Made by a program: the position numbers and the translations under genes
Part shown: positions 53,432 to 63,452 of the stretch, piece after piece
Numbering within the stretch: position 1 is the stretch's first letter
Layout: every line of letters begins with the position of its first letter
Notes under the pieces: model-generated
Seen by the model: only the letters and a program-made list of their open reading frames with translations
What the model was told of the DNA's origin: nothing
Database searches by the model: none
Source: Rhodococcus sp. G-MC3
GTDB lineage: Bacteria > Actinomycetota > Actinomycetes > Mycobacteriales > Mycobacteriaceae
DNA: 64,000 nucleotides
NCBI RefSeq assembly: GCF_030063335.1
Contig: NZ_JASISW010000006.1
Location: 62,001 to 126,000 of the forward strand
Direction of reading: 5' to 3'

Positions 53432-54001
53432 CTAGGCCGGTACGTCTTCGGGATGCTCGTCGGAGGCCACAGCGACGTGTTCGACGAACGGTTCGGGATC
53501 TGCCACCTTCAGCGCCGTCGCCATGAATTTCGTCGTGAATGAACTCCGCAGCATGGACAGCTTGTACGCGTTGTCGTTGTAGACGCGGACTGCCCCGGCA
53601 ATGCGCTTCTCGGTGGTCTCCAAGTCACGGGCAGGGCCCTGGAACGCCCAGTTGGACTTGAGCTTCTGATGCGTATCGGACTCCGAAAGCACGGCATGCA
53701 CGGCAGCGGACAGAGCGTTCTCGGCGGCCGCCTGTGCGGCAAGGCCGAGACCGCGATCTCGCACGGCCTTCGACCACGACCGCGCGCCGACGAGTTGGCG
53801 AACAACTTCTGGATCGAGGCCGGACAAATCGATGGCCGCGATGAACGGTTCCAGCTGGATATACCTGCGCTCCAGTTCGACGGTGACGAGATGCCTACTA
53901 GCTGCGGTGTTCGATCTGTATCGGCGCACACGCCGTTCGACGCTCGCCGAATAGACGAGAACCGCAAGTACGAGGATCACCACGAACACGAAAACAGTCA
54001 C
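53432..54001 (-). CDS. LemA-like single-pass membrane protein
   Basis: 189 residues from a GTG eight bases after TAAAAT (54010-54015), so a leaderless transcript is likely; frames further upstream lack sense. One helix at the N terminus (VTVFVFVVILVLAVLVYSA) is followed by a helical domain with LVTVELERRYIQLEPFIAAI and AGAVRVYNDNAYKLSMLRSSFTTKFMATAL, recalling LemA segments (LKRRYDLIPNLV and YN-x-YN). Divergent from typical LemA, function unknown. Confidence 0.62.
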   Translation of the reverse strand: MTVFVFVVILVLAVLVYSASVERRVRRYRSNTAASRHLVTVELERRYIQLEPFIAAIDLSGLDPEVVRQLVGARSWSKAVRDRGLGLAAQAAAENALSAAVHAVLSESDTHQKLKSNWAFQGPARDLETTEKRIAGAVRVYNDNAYKLSMLRSSFTTKFMATALKVADPEPFVEHVAVASDEHPEDVPA

Positions 54002-54090
54002 AAGGTTTGATTTTATAGGTGATCGAGGCAACACGCTCGCAGGCACGCCATGGCAGGGCCGACAATGTCGTCCGCCCCGTATCCAATCGA

Positions 54091-54903
54091 CTATGTACGT
54101 CCGCGTCCTCGCCCGACGATGTTTGTCAGCCTGCGAACGAAGCTCTTCGGAATCTTGGTGCCCACTGCGGTCAGAATTTTGTACTGCACCCCCGGCACAC
54201 TGATTACTTTGCCTTTGCCCAGATCTCGCATCGAATCCCGCACGACCTGTTCGACGTTCAACCACATGAAACGCGGAATCGTGGACATCTCTATCCCGGC
54301 TCGCGCGTGGAACTCGGTCTTGATGAATCCCGGGCACAGCGCCTGTACCTGCACTCCGGTACCCGCCAGCCCGCCGGACAGCCCCTCCGAGAACGAGATC
54401 ACATACGCCTTGGATGCCGAGTACGTCGATCCGCGTCCGGACAGAATGCCGGCGACACTGGCCACGTTGACGACAGTTCCCTTCGCTGCGGCAACCATCG
54501 AGGGGAGTGCGGCACGAGTCAACTGCATGACCGCGGTGACATTGACATCGAGTTGCGACTGCAGAAGTTCCGGCTCTGCAGTCCAGAACTCGCCTGAAGT
54601 ACCGAATCCTGCGTTGTTGACCAGAAACTCGACTCCACGGTGCAACCGCTCTGCGGCGGCATCGCGTCCCTGCTGCGTGGCCAGGTCGACCGCAAGTATT
54701 TCTGAGTCGGCGCCGAAACTCGAACGCAGATCATCGGCGAGCGCACGCAGTTTCAGTTCGTTACGCGCCACCAGGACGAGGTCGTAGCCACGCGCAGCGA
54801 GGTGTCTGGCAAAGCCTTCACCCAGCCCTGACGTAGGTCCGGTTACGAAAGCTACCGGGCGAACAGTGACGGGGGACGTGGGTTCGATGTGCTCGGCGGT
54901 CAT
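54091..54903 (-). CDS. Short-chain dehydrogenase/reductase (ketoacyl-reductase-like)
   Basis: 270 residues. TGPTSGLGEGFARHLA binds NAD(P), VARNE indicates NADP preference, NNAGFG, NVASVAGILSG and YSASKAYV form the active site; the C-terminal KIPKSFVRRLTNIVGRG is basic. Similar to mycobacterial DltE/YqjQ-like SDRs acting on long-chain substrates. Lies between LemA-like and the membrane protein gene on the same strand. Confidence 0.87.
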   Translation of the reverse strand: MTAEHIEPTSPVTVRPVAFVTGPTSGLGEGFARHLAARGYDLVLVARNELKLRALADDLRSSFGADSEILAVDLATQQGRDAAAERLHRGVEFLVNNAGFGTSGEFWTAEPELLQSQLDVNVTAVMQLTRAALPSMVAAAKGTVVNVASVAGILSGRGSTYSASKAYVISFSEGLSGGLAGTGVQVQALCPGFIKTEFHARAGIEMSTIPRFMWLNVEQVVRDSMRDLGKGKVISVPGVQYKILTAVGTKIPKSFVRRLTNIVGRGRGRT

Positions 54904-54943
54904 AGGACTCGAGAGTACGGCCCCAGCACGTCATTCAACAGGC

Positions 54944-55861
54944 TCAGGATTCGGTCGAGCGCCGATCCGCCTCACGGTTGATCGGCGTCGGCCGGTTCGG
55001 AGCGTCCCGAGAAGCCGACGGCGGACGCGGTCCCGGGCGCGCGCCGGGCACCGCCCGATTCGGTCCAGGCCGAGCTGAGGGGTTGGCTTCGGTACGCGGT
55101 AAGTCGGGACGAGCCGTGTCGGAGCGGCGGGCAGTCTCAGACGATTCCCTGCGCATGTCGGTAGGAGGGGAGTCCGTGCGGGCGCCGTACGCGGGGCGGT
55201 CGTCGCGGCGGCGTTGTGGCGCCTCGCCACGAGTGCCGCCTGCTGGCCTTCGGGCGGCGGGCGGAAGCACGTGAAGCATCCCTGACAGCCGTGCGACGGC
55301 GTCGATGGCACCGTCCCAATCACGCCCGGTGGATCCGAGAGGCAATGCGCCGAGTGTCCAGTCGTTCTCGCTCCACAACAGCGACACGTTGGTCGGCACG
55401 GATTCGGTGAAAGCGACCATCCGCTGGTCGCACACACGCCGGGCAACTTCGACCTCGGTGGCGAACACCACGCGTGGCCCGATCGAGCCCAACAGCTCCA
55501 TGTCCGGGTCTCGCGGAGGCGGAGTCGACTTCAAACGGAGGTCGATGTCGACGTCTGATCCGACCGGTCTCTGTACGGCGACGATGGTGGACGTCTCCTC
55601 CACGTCGAAAAGCACGAACTTCTCGCCGCGTCGTACACCCCGGACAAGATCGAGCGCTGTGGTGTGTTCCGGCTTGGCAAGTGCTGCACGACGGAACTTC
55701 GAGACGATGTCGTCGTCGTACGCCGTATACGTGTATCCCTGCGCCTTCGCCCACCCTTGGCGCACGCGACCGAGCTCGTCTCGACGAGACCTGTCGATAT
55801 ACAGAAGGGCGACCGCGCCCACGAGGGCGATCGCTGCAAGTCCGAACCACATAGCCGTCAT
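54944..55861 (-). CDS. Conserved membrane-anchored protein (Rv0383c-like)
   Basis: 305 residues. An N-terminal helix (FGLAAIALVGAVALLYID) anchors a folded domain of about 160 residues (WAKAQGYTYTAYDDDIVSKFRR ... VFATEVEVARRVCDQRMVAF), then a long disordered tail rich in Arg, Pro and Glu. Gene order pyrE - this type - clpB matches the Rv0382c-Rv0384c neighbourhood. No function known. Confidence 0.75.
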   Translation of the reverse strand: MTAMWFGLAAIALVGAVALLYIDRSRRDELGRVRQGWAKAQGYTYTAYDDDIVSKFRRAALAKPEHTTALDLVRGVRRGEKFVLFDVEETSTIVAVQRPVGSDVDIDLRLKSTPPPRDPDMELLGSIGPRVVFATEVEVARRVCDQRMVAFTESVPTNVSLLWSENDWTLGALPLGSTGRDWDGAIDAVARLSGMLHVLPPAARRPAGGTRGEAPQRRRDDRPAYGARTDSPPTDMRRESSETARRSDTARPDLPRTEANPSARPGPNRAVPGARPGPRPPSASRDAPNRPTPINREADRRSTES

Positions 55862-55928
55862 CGCACGTCAGCTTATAGCGTCATGCGTGCAGCTTGCGGA
55901 ACGACCCGAGCGCGTCTGGTCCGGCTAC

Positions 55929-56774
55929 CTATCCCCCGAGATTCGGAGTTTCGACGATCACATCCGCTGTGATCGTTCCATTTTGCATCGGGCTTCCGTT
56001 CACGACGACAAGCGAACCGACCTTCAACGACGACGCGTCGAACCCGGAGAGCGACAACACCTGAGTCTCCGGTGTGATCAGGACGGTCACGGGCGCGCCG
56101 TCGATCCCGCTGATCTGGAGCGTCGACCCGTCGATTGCAGTGATCGTGCCGATCGCCGCTCCCGAGTTGCCGAGCGCCTCGGGTATCCCGCCAGGAATCA
56201 GGCCCCCGGGAACCGAGGGAAGGGCGGGCGATGGGCTGGTGGTGAGGGGTGCGAGTGACGTCGGCGCGGGCCGCACCGTCGTCGGCAACGCTGCGGAACT
56301 CGGCTCCGGTGAACTGTTGGTGACGATGAGAATCCCGCCGAGCACGAGGACTGCAAGGCCCGCCAGTCCTACGAGCGCGAAGATCCATTTCTTCGAAGAG
56401 TTGCCCCCTGAACCGGGATCGCCGCTGGTATAGGGCGTTCCGCCGGTGTAGGGCGGAGGCTGACCGTAGCCCTGATTGTCGGCGTACTGCTGATTGGCCG
56501 AGTAGCGCTGATCCGGGTCGTACGGCGGCATTGCTTGGGTCGGGTTGGGCTGCTGGGCGTAGGGCCCGGATTGGCCATATTGTTGGGGCTGGCCATATTG
56601 CTGTGTCGGATAGTGCTCGGTCGGCTGGTCCGGAAGCGGTTGCGAGTCCGGGTACTGCTGCCACGCCTGAGTCGACTGCCAGTCCTCGCCCGATCCGCTG
56701 GCCGGCCGATCGGGCGGCGGGTTCGCCGTGCCGTCGTCCCATGACCGGTCGCGAGGATCATCCGGATTCGTCAT
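55929..56774 (-). CDS. Gln/Tyr-rich membrane protein with DUF5666-type outer domain
   Basis: 281 residues. Residues 1-115 are a low-complexity tail with YGQP-type repeats, a membrane helix follows at about 128-150 (WIFALVGLAGLAVLVLGGIL), then a Pro/Ser/Thr linker and an OB-like domain GTITAIDGSTLQISGIDG ... SLKVGSLVVVNGSPMQNGTITADVI matching DUF5666. Cytoplasmic YGQP-rich tails are common in actinobacterial cell-division and envelope proteins. Function unknown. Confidence 0.75.
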   Translation of the reverse strand: MTNPDDPRDRSWDDGTANPPPDRPASGSGEDWQSTQAWQQYPDSQPLPDQPTEHYPTQQYGQPQQYGQSGPYAQQPNPTQAMPPYDPDQRYSANQQYADNQGYGQPPPYTGGTPYTSGDPGSGGNSSKKWIFALVGLAGLAVLVLGGILIVTNSSPEPSSAALPTTVRPAPTSLAPLTTSPSPALPSVPGGLIPGGIPEALGNSGAAIGTITAIDGSTLQISGIDGAPVTVLITPETQVLSLSGFDASSLKVGSLVVVNGSPMQNGTITADVIVETPNLGG

Positions 56775-56790
56775 GACACGAGGGTACGTC

Positions 56791-56830
56791 CAAAAAAAGG
56801 CCCACCGGCTGCTGCCGGTGGGCCTTTCTT
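56791..56830 (-). terminator. Intrinsic terminator of clpB
   Basis: On the minus strand AAGGCCCACCGGC, a four-base loop and GCCGGTGGGCCTT followed by TTTTTT: textbook structure, 22 bases after the clpB stop. Confidence 0.9.
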
Positions 56831-56851
56831 GTCGATCCGGACCGTAGATCT

Positions 56852-59398
56852 TTACCCCAGGATCAGCCCGTCCCCGTCCGGTGTCACATTGACCGGGACG
56901 ATATCGCCGTCGCGTACCTTGCCGGCGAGCAACAGCTTTGCGAGCTGGTCACCGATGGCCTGCTGGATCAGCCTGCGGAGTGGACGCGCGCCGTACAGCG
57001 GGTCGTAGCCGCGAGCAGCGAGCCACATTTTCGCCGGCGACGACACCTCGAGTGTCAACCGGCGCGCCGCCAACCGAGACGAGAGCGACCTGAGCTGGAT
57101 GTCGACGATCGACTCCAACTGCTCCTCGGACAAGGCGTCGAACACGACGACATCGTCGAGGCGGTTGACGAATTCAGGCTTGAACGAACGCCGGACAGCG
57201 TCCATGACCTGGTCCTTGTTCCCGCCTGCACCGAGGTTCGACGTCAGGATCAGAATCGTGTTCCTGAAGTCGACCGTGCGGCCCTGCCCGTCCGTCAACC
57301 TGCCCTCGTCGAGTACGGCGAGCAGGATATCGAATACGTCGGGGTGAGCCTTTTCGACCTCGTCGAACAGCACCACCGTGTACGGACGCCTACGAACAGC
57401 TTCGGTGAGCTGACCGCCTGCCTCGTACCCGACATAGCCGGGAGGCGCGCCCACGAGCCGCGCAACAGCATGCTTTTCGCTGTACTCGCTCATGTCGATC
57501 CGGACCATGGCTCGCTCGTCGTCGAACAGGAAGTCCGCGAGTGCCTTCGCGAGTTCGGTCTTACCGACACCGGTCGGACCAAGAAACAGGAACGATCCCG
57601 TCGGCCGATTCGGGTCGGCGACACCCGCCCGCGCTCGCCGGACTGCGTCGGACACCGCTTGCACGGCATCTTTCTGCCCGACAACACGTTTGCCCAGCTC
57701 GTCCTCCATGCGGAGCAGCTTCGCCGTTTCGCCTTCGAGCATCCGTCCCGCCGGAATACCGGTCCACGCCGCCACGACATCGGCGACGTCGTCCGGCCCG
57801 ACCTCTTCCTTGAGCATGACGTCGTCCTGCGCCGGCGTGTCGCTCGTCTTCTGCTCGAGGTCCTTCTCCAGGGCTGGGATTCGGCCGTAGCGAAGTTCAG
57901 CTGCCTTCCCGAGGTCGCCGTCGCGTTCGGCCCTCTCGGACTCGCCGCGCAGATTCTCGAGCTCCTCCTTCAGCACACGCACCGCATCGATGGCATGCTT
58001 CTCGTTCTGCCACCGAGTGCTCAGCTGCGTGAGCTTCTCCTGGCCGTCGGCCAGTTCTGCCCGAAGCTTCTCGAGCCGAGCCTTCGACGCATCGTCGGTC
58101 TCCTTCTCGAGTGCCATCTCTTCGATCTCGAGTCGCCTGACTGCCCGCTCGACCTCGTCGATCTCGACGGGACGCGAGTCGATCTCCATGCGGAGCCTCG
58201 ATGCAGCCTCGTCGACCAGGTCGATCGCCTTGTCGGGAAGGAATCGCGAGGTGATGTAGCGGTCGGACAGTGTTGCTGCCGACACGAGGGCGGAGTCCGT
58301 GATCCGAACACCGTGGTGCACCTCGTAGCGCTCCTTGAGTCCGCGCAGGATCCCGACGGTGTCTTCCACGGACGGTTCGCCGACGTAGACCTGCTGGAAT
58401 CGACGTTCCAGCGCCGCGTCCTTCTCGATGTACTTGCGGTACTCCTCCAGCGTGGTCGCACCGACCAACCGGAGCTCACCTCGGGCGAGCATCGGCTTGA
58501 TCATGTTGCCCGCATCCATCGCGGACTCTCCGGTGGCACCGGCCCCGACGATGGTGTGTACCTCGTCGATGAAGGTGATGACCTGCCCGGCAGAGTTCTT
58601 GATGTCGTCGAGAACGGCTTTGAGCCGTTCCTCGAATTCGCCACGATACTTCGCGCCTGCGACCATCGAACCGAGATCGAGCGAGACGACGGTCTTGCCC
58701 TTCAAGCTCTCCGGGACGTCGCCAGCGATGATCCGCTGTGCGAGCCCTTCGACGATGGCGGTCTTGCCGACGCCTGGCTCACCGATGAGCACCGGGTTGT
58801 TCTTGGTGCGGCGCGAGAGAACCTGAACGACACGACGAATCTCGGTGTCGCGGCCGATGACGGGATCGAGCTTGCCTTCGCGGGCCTGCGCCGTCAGGTC
58901 GGTGCTGTACTTCTCGAGCGCCTGATAGGTGCTCTCGGGATCTGCACTGGTGACGCGGGCACTGCCGCGGACCGTCTGGAAGGCATCGCGCAGCTCGTTG
59001 GCGCTAGCACCGTGGCCGGTCAGGAGCTTCGCGATGTCGGAATCTCCGGTCGCCAAGCCGACCATCAAGTGCTCGGTGGAGACGTACTCGTCGTCGAGCT
59101 CGGTGGCGAGGCCCTGGGCAGCAGTGATCGCCGCGAGTGCCTCACGACCGAGCTGGGGTGTGGTTGTCGAACCTGTTGCCGACGGCAGACGCTCGACCAG
59201 CTTCTGTGCTTCACCGCGCACGGTCACCGGATCGACGCCTACAGCCTTCAACAAAGGGGAGGCGATGCCGTCGGTCTGATCGAGCAGCGCCACCAACAAA
59301 TGGGCCGGACGAATGTCCGGGTTTCCTGCCGCGGATGCGGCCTGCAGAGCTGCGCTGAGTGCGGCCTGCGTCTTCGTGGTGGGGGTGAAACTGTCCAC
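56852..59398 (-). CDS. clpB: Chaperone disaggregase ClpB
   Basis: 848 residues, standard length. N-terminal Clp-N repeats, AAA domain 1 with GEPGVGKT (about 206-213), coiled-coil M-domain (about 410-520), AAA domain 2 with GPTGVGKT and arginine-finger region, and the C-terminal [13 protein letters not shown]. It pulls aggregated proteins apart with DnaK. GTG start after GAAGG. A HspR-type inverted repeat lies 55 bases upstream, so it belongs to the heat-shock regulon. Confidence 0.97.
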   Translation of the reverse strand: MDSFTPTTKTQAALSAALQAASAAGNPDIRPAHLLVALLDQTDGIASPLLKAVGVDPVTVRGEAQKLVERLPSATGSTTTPQLGREALAAITAAQGLATELDDEYVSTEHLMVGLATGDSDIAKLLTGHGASANELRDAFQTVRGSARVTSADPESTYQALEKYSTDLTAQAREGKLDPVIGRDTEIRRVVQVLSRRTKNNPVLIGEPGVGKTAIVEGLAQRIIAGDVPESLKGKTVVSLDLGSMVAGAKYRGEFEERLKAVLDDIKNSAGQVITFIDEVHTIVGAGATGESAMDAGNMIKPMLARGELRLVGATTLEEYRKYIEKDAALERRFQQVYVGEPSVEDTVGILRGLKERYEVHHGVRITDSALVSAATLSDRYITSRFLPDKAIDLVDEAASRLRMEIDSRPVEIDEVERAVRRLEIEEMALEKETDDASKARLEKLRAELADGQEKLTQLSTRWQNEKHAIDAVRVLKEELENLRGESERAERDGDLGKAAELRYGRIPALEKDLEQKTSDTPAQDDVMLKEEVGPDDVADVVAAWTGIPAGRMLEGETAKLLRMEDELGKRVVGQKDAVQAVSDAVRRARAGVADPNRPTGSFLFLGPTGVGKTELAKALADFLFDDERAMVRIDMSEYSEKHAVARLVGAPPGYVGYEAGGQLTEAVRRRPYTVVLFDEVEKAHPDVFDILLAVLDEGRLTDGQGRTVDFRNTILILTSNLGAGGNKDQVMDAVRRSFKPEFVNRLDDVVVFDALSEEQLESIVDIQLRSLSSRLAARRLTLEVSSPAKMWLAARGYDPLYGARPLRRLIQQAIGDQLAKLLLAGKVRDGDIVPVNVTPDGDGLILG

Positions 59399-59452
59399 CG
59401 GTCACCTTCTTTCTACTGGATTTCGAGTGTCGCTAGCTGCAACCATACCGAA

Positions 59453-59473
59453 GTTGAGCGTATTCCACTCAAC
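59453..59473. promoter_or_regulatory. HAIR element (HspR operator) upstream of clpB
   Basis: On the minus strand GTTGAGT, seven bases GGAATAC, then GCTCAAC, against the known consensus CTTGAGT-N7-ACTCAAG; one arm position differs. A -10-like TATGGT lies about 10 bases downstream for clpB. The divergent globin-reductase gene begins 100 bases away and might be affected as well. Confidence 0.8.
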
Positions 59474-59574
59474 CCTGGAAAACTCTCAGAATTTTGCTGT
59501 GGCCTGCAATCGACAATCGGGATACTCTCAACCGGTCTACTTTGGAACCGTCTAGCTATGGCGGAGGTTGATCG

Positions 59575-60738
59575 ATGCTGGATTCGCGAACAATCTCCCT
59601 GGTTCGTGCCGGTTTCAAGTCCGTTCTGGCAGCCGAGGACGGTCCTGCACATCTCGCGCAGTCCTTCTACGCCCAACTATTCGTCGAGAATCCAGATTTC
59701 CGCTCTTTGTTTCCCGCGTCGATGGACCAGCAGCGCGACCATTTCGTGCGCGCACTTGCCTACGTGTTCGACAACCTCGACAAGGACGAGCGGATCGAAC
59801 CGTTCCTTCGACAACTCGGACGCGACCACCGAAAGCACGGTGTCGACGGGTCGCATTTTCGGGCAGGCGCCTCGGCGCTGATCGCAGCGTTTCGCAACTT
59901 CGTCGGGAACGAAGTGTGGACGGACGAGGTCGAGGTTGCATGGCACGAGACTCTTGCACTCCTCACCGACAACATGGCCGTAGCCGCAGACTCCGACGAA
60001 CTACCCCCGTATTGGGGCGCAACCATCGTCGAACATCAGCGCGTCCTCGACGACCTGGCGATCATCAGGTTGCAACTCGACGAGGGAGTCCACTACTACC
60101 CAGGCCAGTACGTCAGCGTGCAGATTCCGCAGCGCCCCAAGTTGTGGCGATACCTGTCCCCGGCCATCCCGTGCAATCCGCAGGGTGAGCTCGAATTTCA
60201 CGTTCGGCGCGTCTCCGGAGGCTGGGTCAGCCCCGCTATGGTGACCGAATCCGTCGTCGGCGGCCGCTGGGCGATAAGTCCTCCTCTCGGCGGACTACAG
60301 GTCGACCGCAACATCCCCGAGGATGTGCTGATGATCGCCGGCGGTACCGGACTCGCTCCCCTGCGTGCACAGATCATGGACATGGCACGACGCAGCCGGA
60401 ACCCCCGAGTGCACCTGTTCACGAGCGGAATCTATCCGCGTGATCTCTACGACGCGCAGACGCTCTGGCAGCTGTCACTGTCCAACCCCTGGCTCACCGT
60501 CGTTCCCGTCACCGAGGAGTACGAAAATCCATGGTGGCATTGCGGTCCGACACCCGAGTTGCCGTCGGGTATGCACCACCAGTTGCACGGTTCGATCGGA
60601 AAGGTGGTCACCCAGTTCGGATCGTGGGCGGACCGACAGATTCAGATCAGCGGATCACCGTCGATGGTGCGCACCACGCTGTATGCGCTTCGCAAGGTCG
60701 GGACGCCGATGAGCCACGTCCAGCACGATCCGCTGTAG
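59575..60738 (+). CDS. Type II flavohemoglobin-like globin-reductase
   Basis: 387 residues. A globin domain (1-135) has the proximal His in GRDHRKHGV, followed by a FNR-type reductase: FAD site WRYLSPAI in place of the RxYS usual in nitric oxide dioxygenases, and NAD site IAGGTGLAPLRAQ, then SGSPSMVRTTLYAL near the end. These features and position beside clpB match Rv0385, the type II flavohemoglobin of M. tuberculosis, reported to use D-lactate and not to act as a classic NO dioxygenase. Single gene ending at a shared palindrome. Confidence 0.87.
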   Translation: MLDSRTISLVRAGFKSVLAAEDGPAHLAQSFYAQLFVENPDFRSLFPASMDQQRDHFVRALAYVFDNLDKDERIEPFLRQLGRDHRKHGVDGSHFRAGASALIAAFRNFVGNEVWTDEVEVAWHETLALLTDNMAVAADSDELPPYWGATIVEHQRVLDDLAIIRLQLDEGVHYYPGQYVSVQIPQRPKLWRYLSPAIPCNPQGELEFHVRRVSGGWVSPAMVTESVVGGRWAISPPLGGLQVDRNIPEDVLMIAGGTGLAPLRAQIMDMARRSRNPRVHLFTSGIYPRDLYDAQTLWQLSLSNPWLTVVPVTEEYENPWWHCGPTPELPSGMHHQLHGSIGKVVTQFGSWADRQIQISGSPSMVRTTLYALRKVGTPMSHVQHDPL

Positions 60739-60753
60739 GCGACACCGTCGCCC

Positions 60754-60793
60754 GTGAGCGAAAATACACACCCCGCGACGTATTCGCACTCAC
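60754..60793. terminator. Imperfect palindrome at convergent gene ends (repeat family copy 3)
   Basis: GTGAGCGAAAATAC... and ...GACGTATTCGCACTCAC are degenerate arms of the same palindrome seen at 24523 and 52803, located between the globin-reductase and acyl-CoA synthetase stops. Confidence 0.6.
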
Positions 60794-60806
60794 GTGCGCG
60801 CAGCGC

Positions 60807-62363
60807 CTAGATCTGGCGTCCCTGCCAATACGGATCCCTGAGCCTGCGCTTGTACAACTTCCCGTTCGGGTCGCGCGGTAGTTCTACCGAATAGTCGACG
60901 GACTTCGGCAGCTTGAACTTCGCCAGCCGCTCGCGTGCAAAGGCCATGATCTCCTGCGTCAGCGCATCATTCGGCTCGATCCCCACTTCAGGCTGCACGA
61001 CGGCTTTGATCTCCTCACCCCAATCGACATGGGGCACACCGAATACCGCAATGTCCGCGACCTTTGGATGAGTGATCAGTTCGCCCTCGATTTCGGCAGG
61101 GTAGATGTTGACGCCACCGGAGATGATCATGTCGGACTTGCGATCACACAGGAACAGGTAGCCGTCCTCGTCGAGATAGCCGATGTCGCCGAGCGTGAAC
61201 AGATCCCCGACGCGTGCGGACTCTGTCTTTTTCTTGTCGTGGTGGTATTCGAAGCTGGAGCCGCCCATCCGCATGTACACCTGGCCGGGTTCGCCGAGGG
61301 GGAGCTCGGCACCGTCGTCGCCGAGTACCTTGACGACCGAGTTCGGCCACGACCGCCCCACCGAACCCGGCTTTCGGAGCCATTCTTCGCCGGAGATGAC
61401 GGTGCCTCCGCCCTCAGTCGCGGCGTAGTACTCGGTGACAACAGGCCCCCACCACTCCAGCATTCGACGCTTCACTTCCAGAGGACACGGTGCTGCGCCA
61501 TGGATCATGACGCGAAGTGACGATACGTCGTACTTCTGTCGAACGTCTTCCGGAAGTGCCAGCAACCGGTGGAACTGCGTCGGAACCATGTGACTGTGGG
61601 TGACGCGGTGCCGGTCGATCAACGCGAGCATCTCCTCGGGATCCCAGCGGTCCATCAAAACCACCTTGTGCCCCAACTGAATCGAGATGGCCACGAAGTT
61701 CAGCACCGCTGTGTGATAGAGCGGCGAGCCACAGATGTGCACGTGGTCGTCGAACGGCCTGATCCCGAAAATTCCGAAGAATCCACTGGAGGCGAGCGGC
61801 ACCTGGTCAGGATCGGCGCCGGTGAGTGGGCGTCGCACTCCCTTGGGCTTTCCGGTTGTCCCCGAGGTGTAGAGCATCGGGCCACCCGCCGTCCTGACCT
61901 CGGGCCGTTCCGAACCTTCCCCTAGACCCTCCAGCGGCGTGAACCCCTCGATCACGCCTACCGAAAATCGACCTGCGACACCGGACTCGTCCGCCGCCGA
62001 AACGGCAGCATCGGCAAAACGATCCGATGCCACAAAGGCTTTTGCCTCACTGTCCTTCAGGATATAGGCCACTTCGGGGCCGGTGAGATGCCAGTTGACG
62101 GCGACGATATAGAGCCCGGTTTGGAATGCCGCGAAGTAGAAAGCCACGAGGTCGACGCTGTTGTGCAGCATCATCACGACGCTGTCGCCTGGCTGCAGTC
62201 CCATGCCCTGCAGTCCGCGACCGTATCTGTTTGCCGCGGCGGATAATTCGCCGTAGGTGAACTCCGCGCCGAACGGATCCACCAGCGCGATCCGGTCCGG
62301 GTTCTCGGCAGCGATGTTCCAGAATCCGCCCGTGCGTGTTTCAGCCTTGTCGTCGACCGTCAT
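60807..62363 (-). CDS. Acyl-CoA synthetase, FadD-like
   Basis: 518 residues. AMP-binding motif YTSGTTGKPKGVRR (about 170), ATEGGGTV, LGDIGYLDEDGYLFLCDRKSDMIISGG and catalytic Lys in PNGKLYKRRL give a full ANL-family ligase, activating a carboxylic acid with ATP and CoA. ATG after GGGAGG. A 25-base gap to the upstream LLM gene holds a palindrome matching the KstR consensus, hinting at a sterol-derived or propionate-side-chain substrate; the exact FadD subgroup cannot be set by eye. Confidence 0.88.
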   Translation of the reverse strand: MTVDDKAETRTGGFWNIAAENPDRIALVDPFGAEFTYGELSAAANRYGRGLQGMGLQPGDSVVMMLHNSVDLVAFYFAAFQTGLYIVAVNWHLTGPEVAYILKDSEAKAFVASDRFADAAVSAADESGVAGRFSVGVIEGFTPLEGLGEGSERPEVRTAGGPMLYTSGTTGKPKGVRRPLTGADPDQVPLASSGFFGIFGIRPFDDHVHICGSPLYHTAVLNFVAISIQLGHKVVLMDRWDPEEMLALIDRHRVTHSHMVPTQFHRLLALPEDVRQKYDVSSLRVMIHGAAPCPLEVKRRMLEWWGPVVTEYYAATEGGGTVISGEEWLRKPGSVGRSWPNSVVKVLGDDGAELPLGEPGQVYMRMGGSSFEYHHDKKKTESARVGDLFTLGDIGYLDEDGYLFLCDRKSDMIISGGVNIYPAEIEGELITHPKVADIAVFGVPHVDWGEEIKAVVQPEVGIEPNDALTQEIMAFARERLAKFKLPKSVDYSVELPRDPNGKLYKRRLRDPYWQGRQI

Positions 62364-62374
62364 GCCTCCCAATC

Positions 62375-62388
62375 TAGAACGTGTTCTA
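62375..62388. promoter_or_regulatory. KstR-consensus palindrome ahead of the acyl-CoA synthetase
   Basis: TAGAACGTGTTCTA is a perfect palindrome that fits TnnAACnnGTTnnA, the operator of KstR, TetR-family repressor of cholesterol catabolism in mycobacteria and rhodococci. It occupies the short gap between the LLM stop and the fadD start. Confidence 0.7.
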
Positions 62389-63414
62389 CTACTTGAGCAA
62401 GGCCCCGAGCTCACCGACTCGCGCTACGCTCTGCGCCGTCACCAACAGCATCGTCACGCCCGCATCCTCCCAGCGCTTCACTTCACCGCGAACATGCTCG
62501 GCATTGCCGATGATCATCGTCTCGGCGACCATCTCGTCGGGCACGGCGGCGGCCGCCTCCTCCTTGCGGCCGGCCTGGAAGAGTGCGCTGATCTCCGCTA
62601 CCTCGTCGTGGTAGCCCATGCGCTCGTAGACCTGCGCGTGAAAGTTCAGCTCCTTTGCCCCCATGCCGCCGACATAGAGCGCGATCGTCGGCTTGAGCTT
62701 GGCGATCGCGCCTGCTCGGTCGTCGGTGAGTACCACCTGACACGTCGCGGCGACCGCGAAGTTCTCCCTGCTCCGACGGGCCCCGGCTCGCGCGAATCCT
62801 TCGTCGAGCCACTGGTTGTACATCGGGGCAAGGCGAGGTGAGTAGTAGATCGCGAGCCAGCCGTCGGCGATCTCCGCTGCCAACGCGACGTTCTTCGGAC
62901 CCTCGGCGCCCAGCCAGATAGGCAGGTCAGCCCTGAGGGGGTGAGTGATCGGCTTCAACGCCTTGCCGAGTCCGGTCCCGCCTGCGGGCAGCCGATAGTG
63001 CGGCCCGTCGCTGGTCACCGGCCTCTCCCGAGCCAAAACTTGCCGAACGATGTCGATGTACTCGCGGGTCCGTGCCAACGGCTTGGCGAACGGCTGACCG
63101 TACCAACCCTCGACCACCTGCGGCCCGGACACTCCGAGCCCAAGAATGGCCCGTCCGCCGCTGAGGTGATCGAGCGTCAGCGCGTGCATCGCACAGTTGG
63201 TCGGAGTTCGCGCAGAGAGCTGCGCGACCGAGGTACCGAGAGCGACGTGGCTGGTTCGCGACCCCCACCACGCCAACGGAGTGAAGGCATCGGACCCCCA
63301 GGACTCGGCCGCGAAGATCGCATCGAAGCCCGCGGCTTCCGCGGCGTCGACGAGTTCTCCCGTCCCTGCAGGCGGCTGCGCACCCCAGTATCCGAGTTGC
63401 AATCCGAGCTTCAT
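62389..63414 (-). CDS. LLM class F420-dependent oxidoreductase (Rv3520c-like)
   Basis: 341 residues starting MKLGLQLGYWGAQPP; longer frames are rejected. DHLSGGRAILGLGVSGPQVVEGWYGQPFAKPLARTREYI and PIWLGAEGPKNVALAAEIADGW are characteristic of mycobacterial F420-type LLM proteins near KstR-controlled genes (Rv3520c type). The divergent DUF35 gene at 63481 matches Rv3521. Probably takes part in sterol ring or side-chain catabolism (inference). Not related in detail to the LLM enzymes of the sulfur island. Confidence 0.85.
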   Translation of the reverse strand: MKLGLQLGYWGAQPPAGTGELVDAAEAAGFDAIFAAESWGSDAFTPLAWWGSRTSHVALGTSVAQLSARTPTNCAMHALTLDHLSGGRAILGLGVSGPQVVEGWYGQPFAKPLARTREYIDIVRQVLARERPVTSDGPHYRLPAGGTGLGKALKPITHPLRADLPIWLGAEGPKNVALAAEIADGWLAIYYSPRLAPMYNQWLDEGFARAGARRSRENFAVAATCQVVLTDDRAGAIAKLKPTIALYVGGMGAKELNFHAQVYERMGYHDEVAEISALFQAGRKEEAAAAVPDEMVAETMIIGNAEHVRGEVKRWEDAGVTMLLVTAQSVARVGELGALLK

Positions 63415-63452
63415 TTCAGAGCCTTCCTTCGGTGCGGTCTTGCCACCATAAT

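Noticed and set aside
56400-56700. Repeated YGQ/QQY codons as a CRISPR or satellite array
   Set aside because: Repeats are short, irregular and in frame within a membrane protein's low-complexity tail.
57344-59881. 845-codon open frame antisense to clpB
   Set aside because: Shadow of a highly G/C-biased gene; no domain, Arg/Leu-rich composition, and clpB on the other strand is complete.
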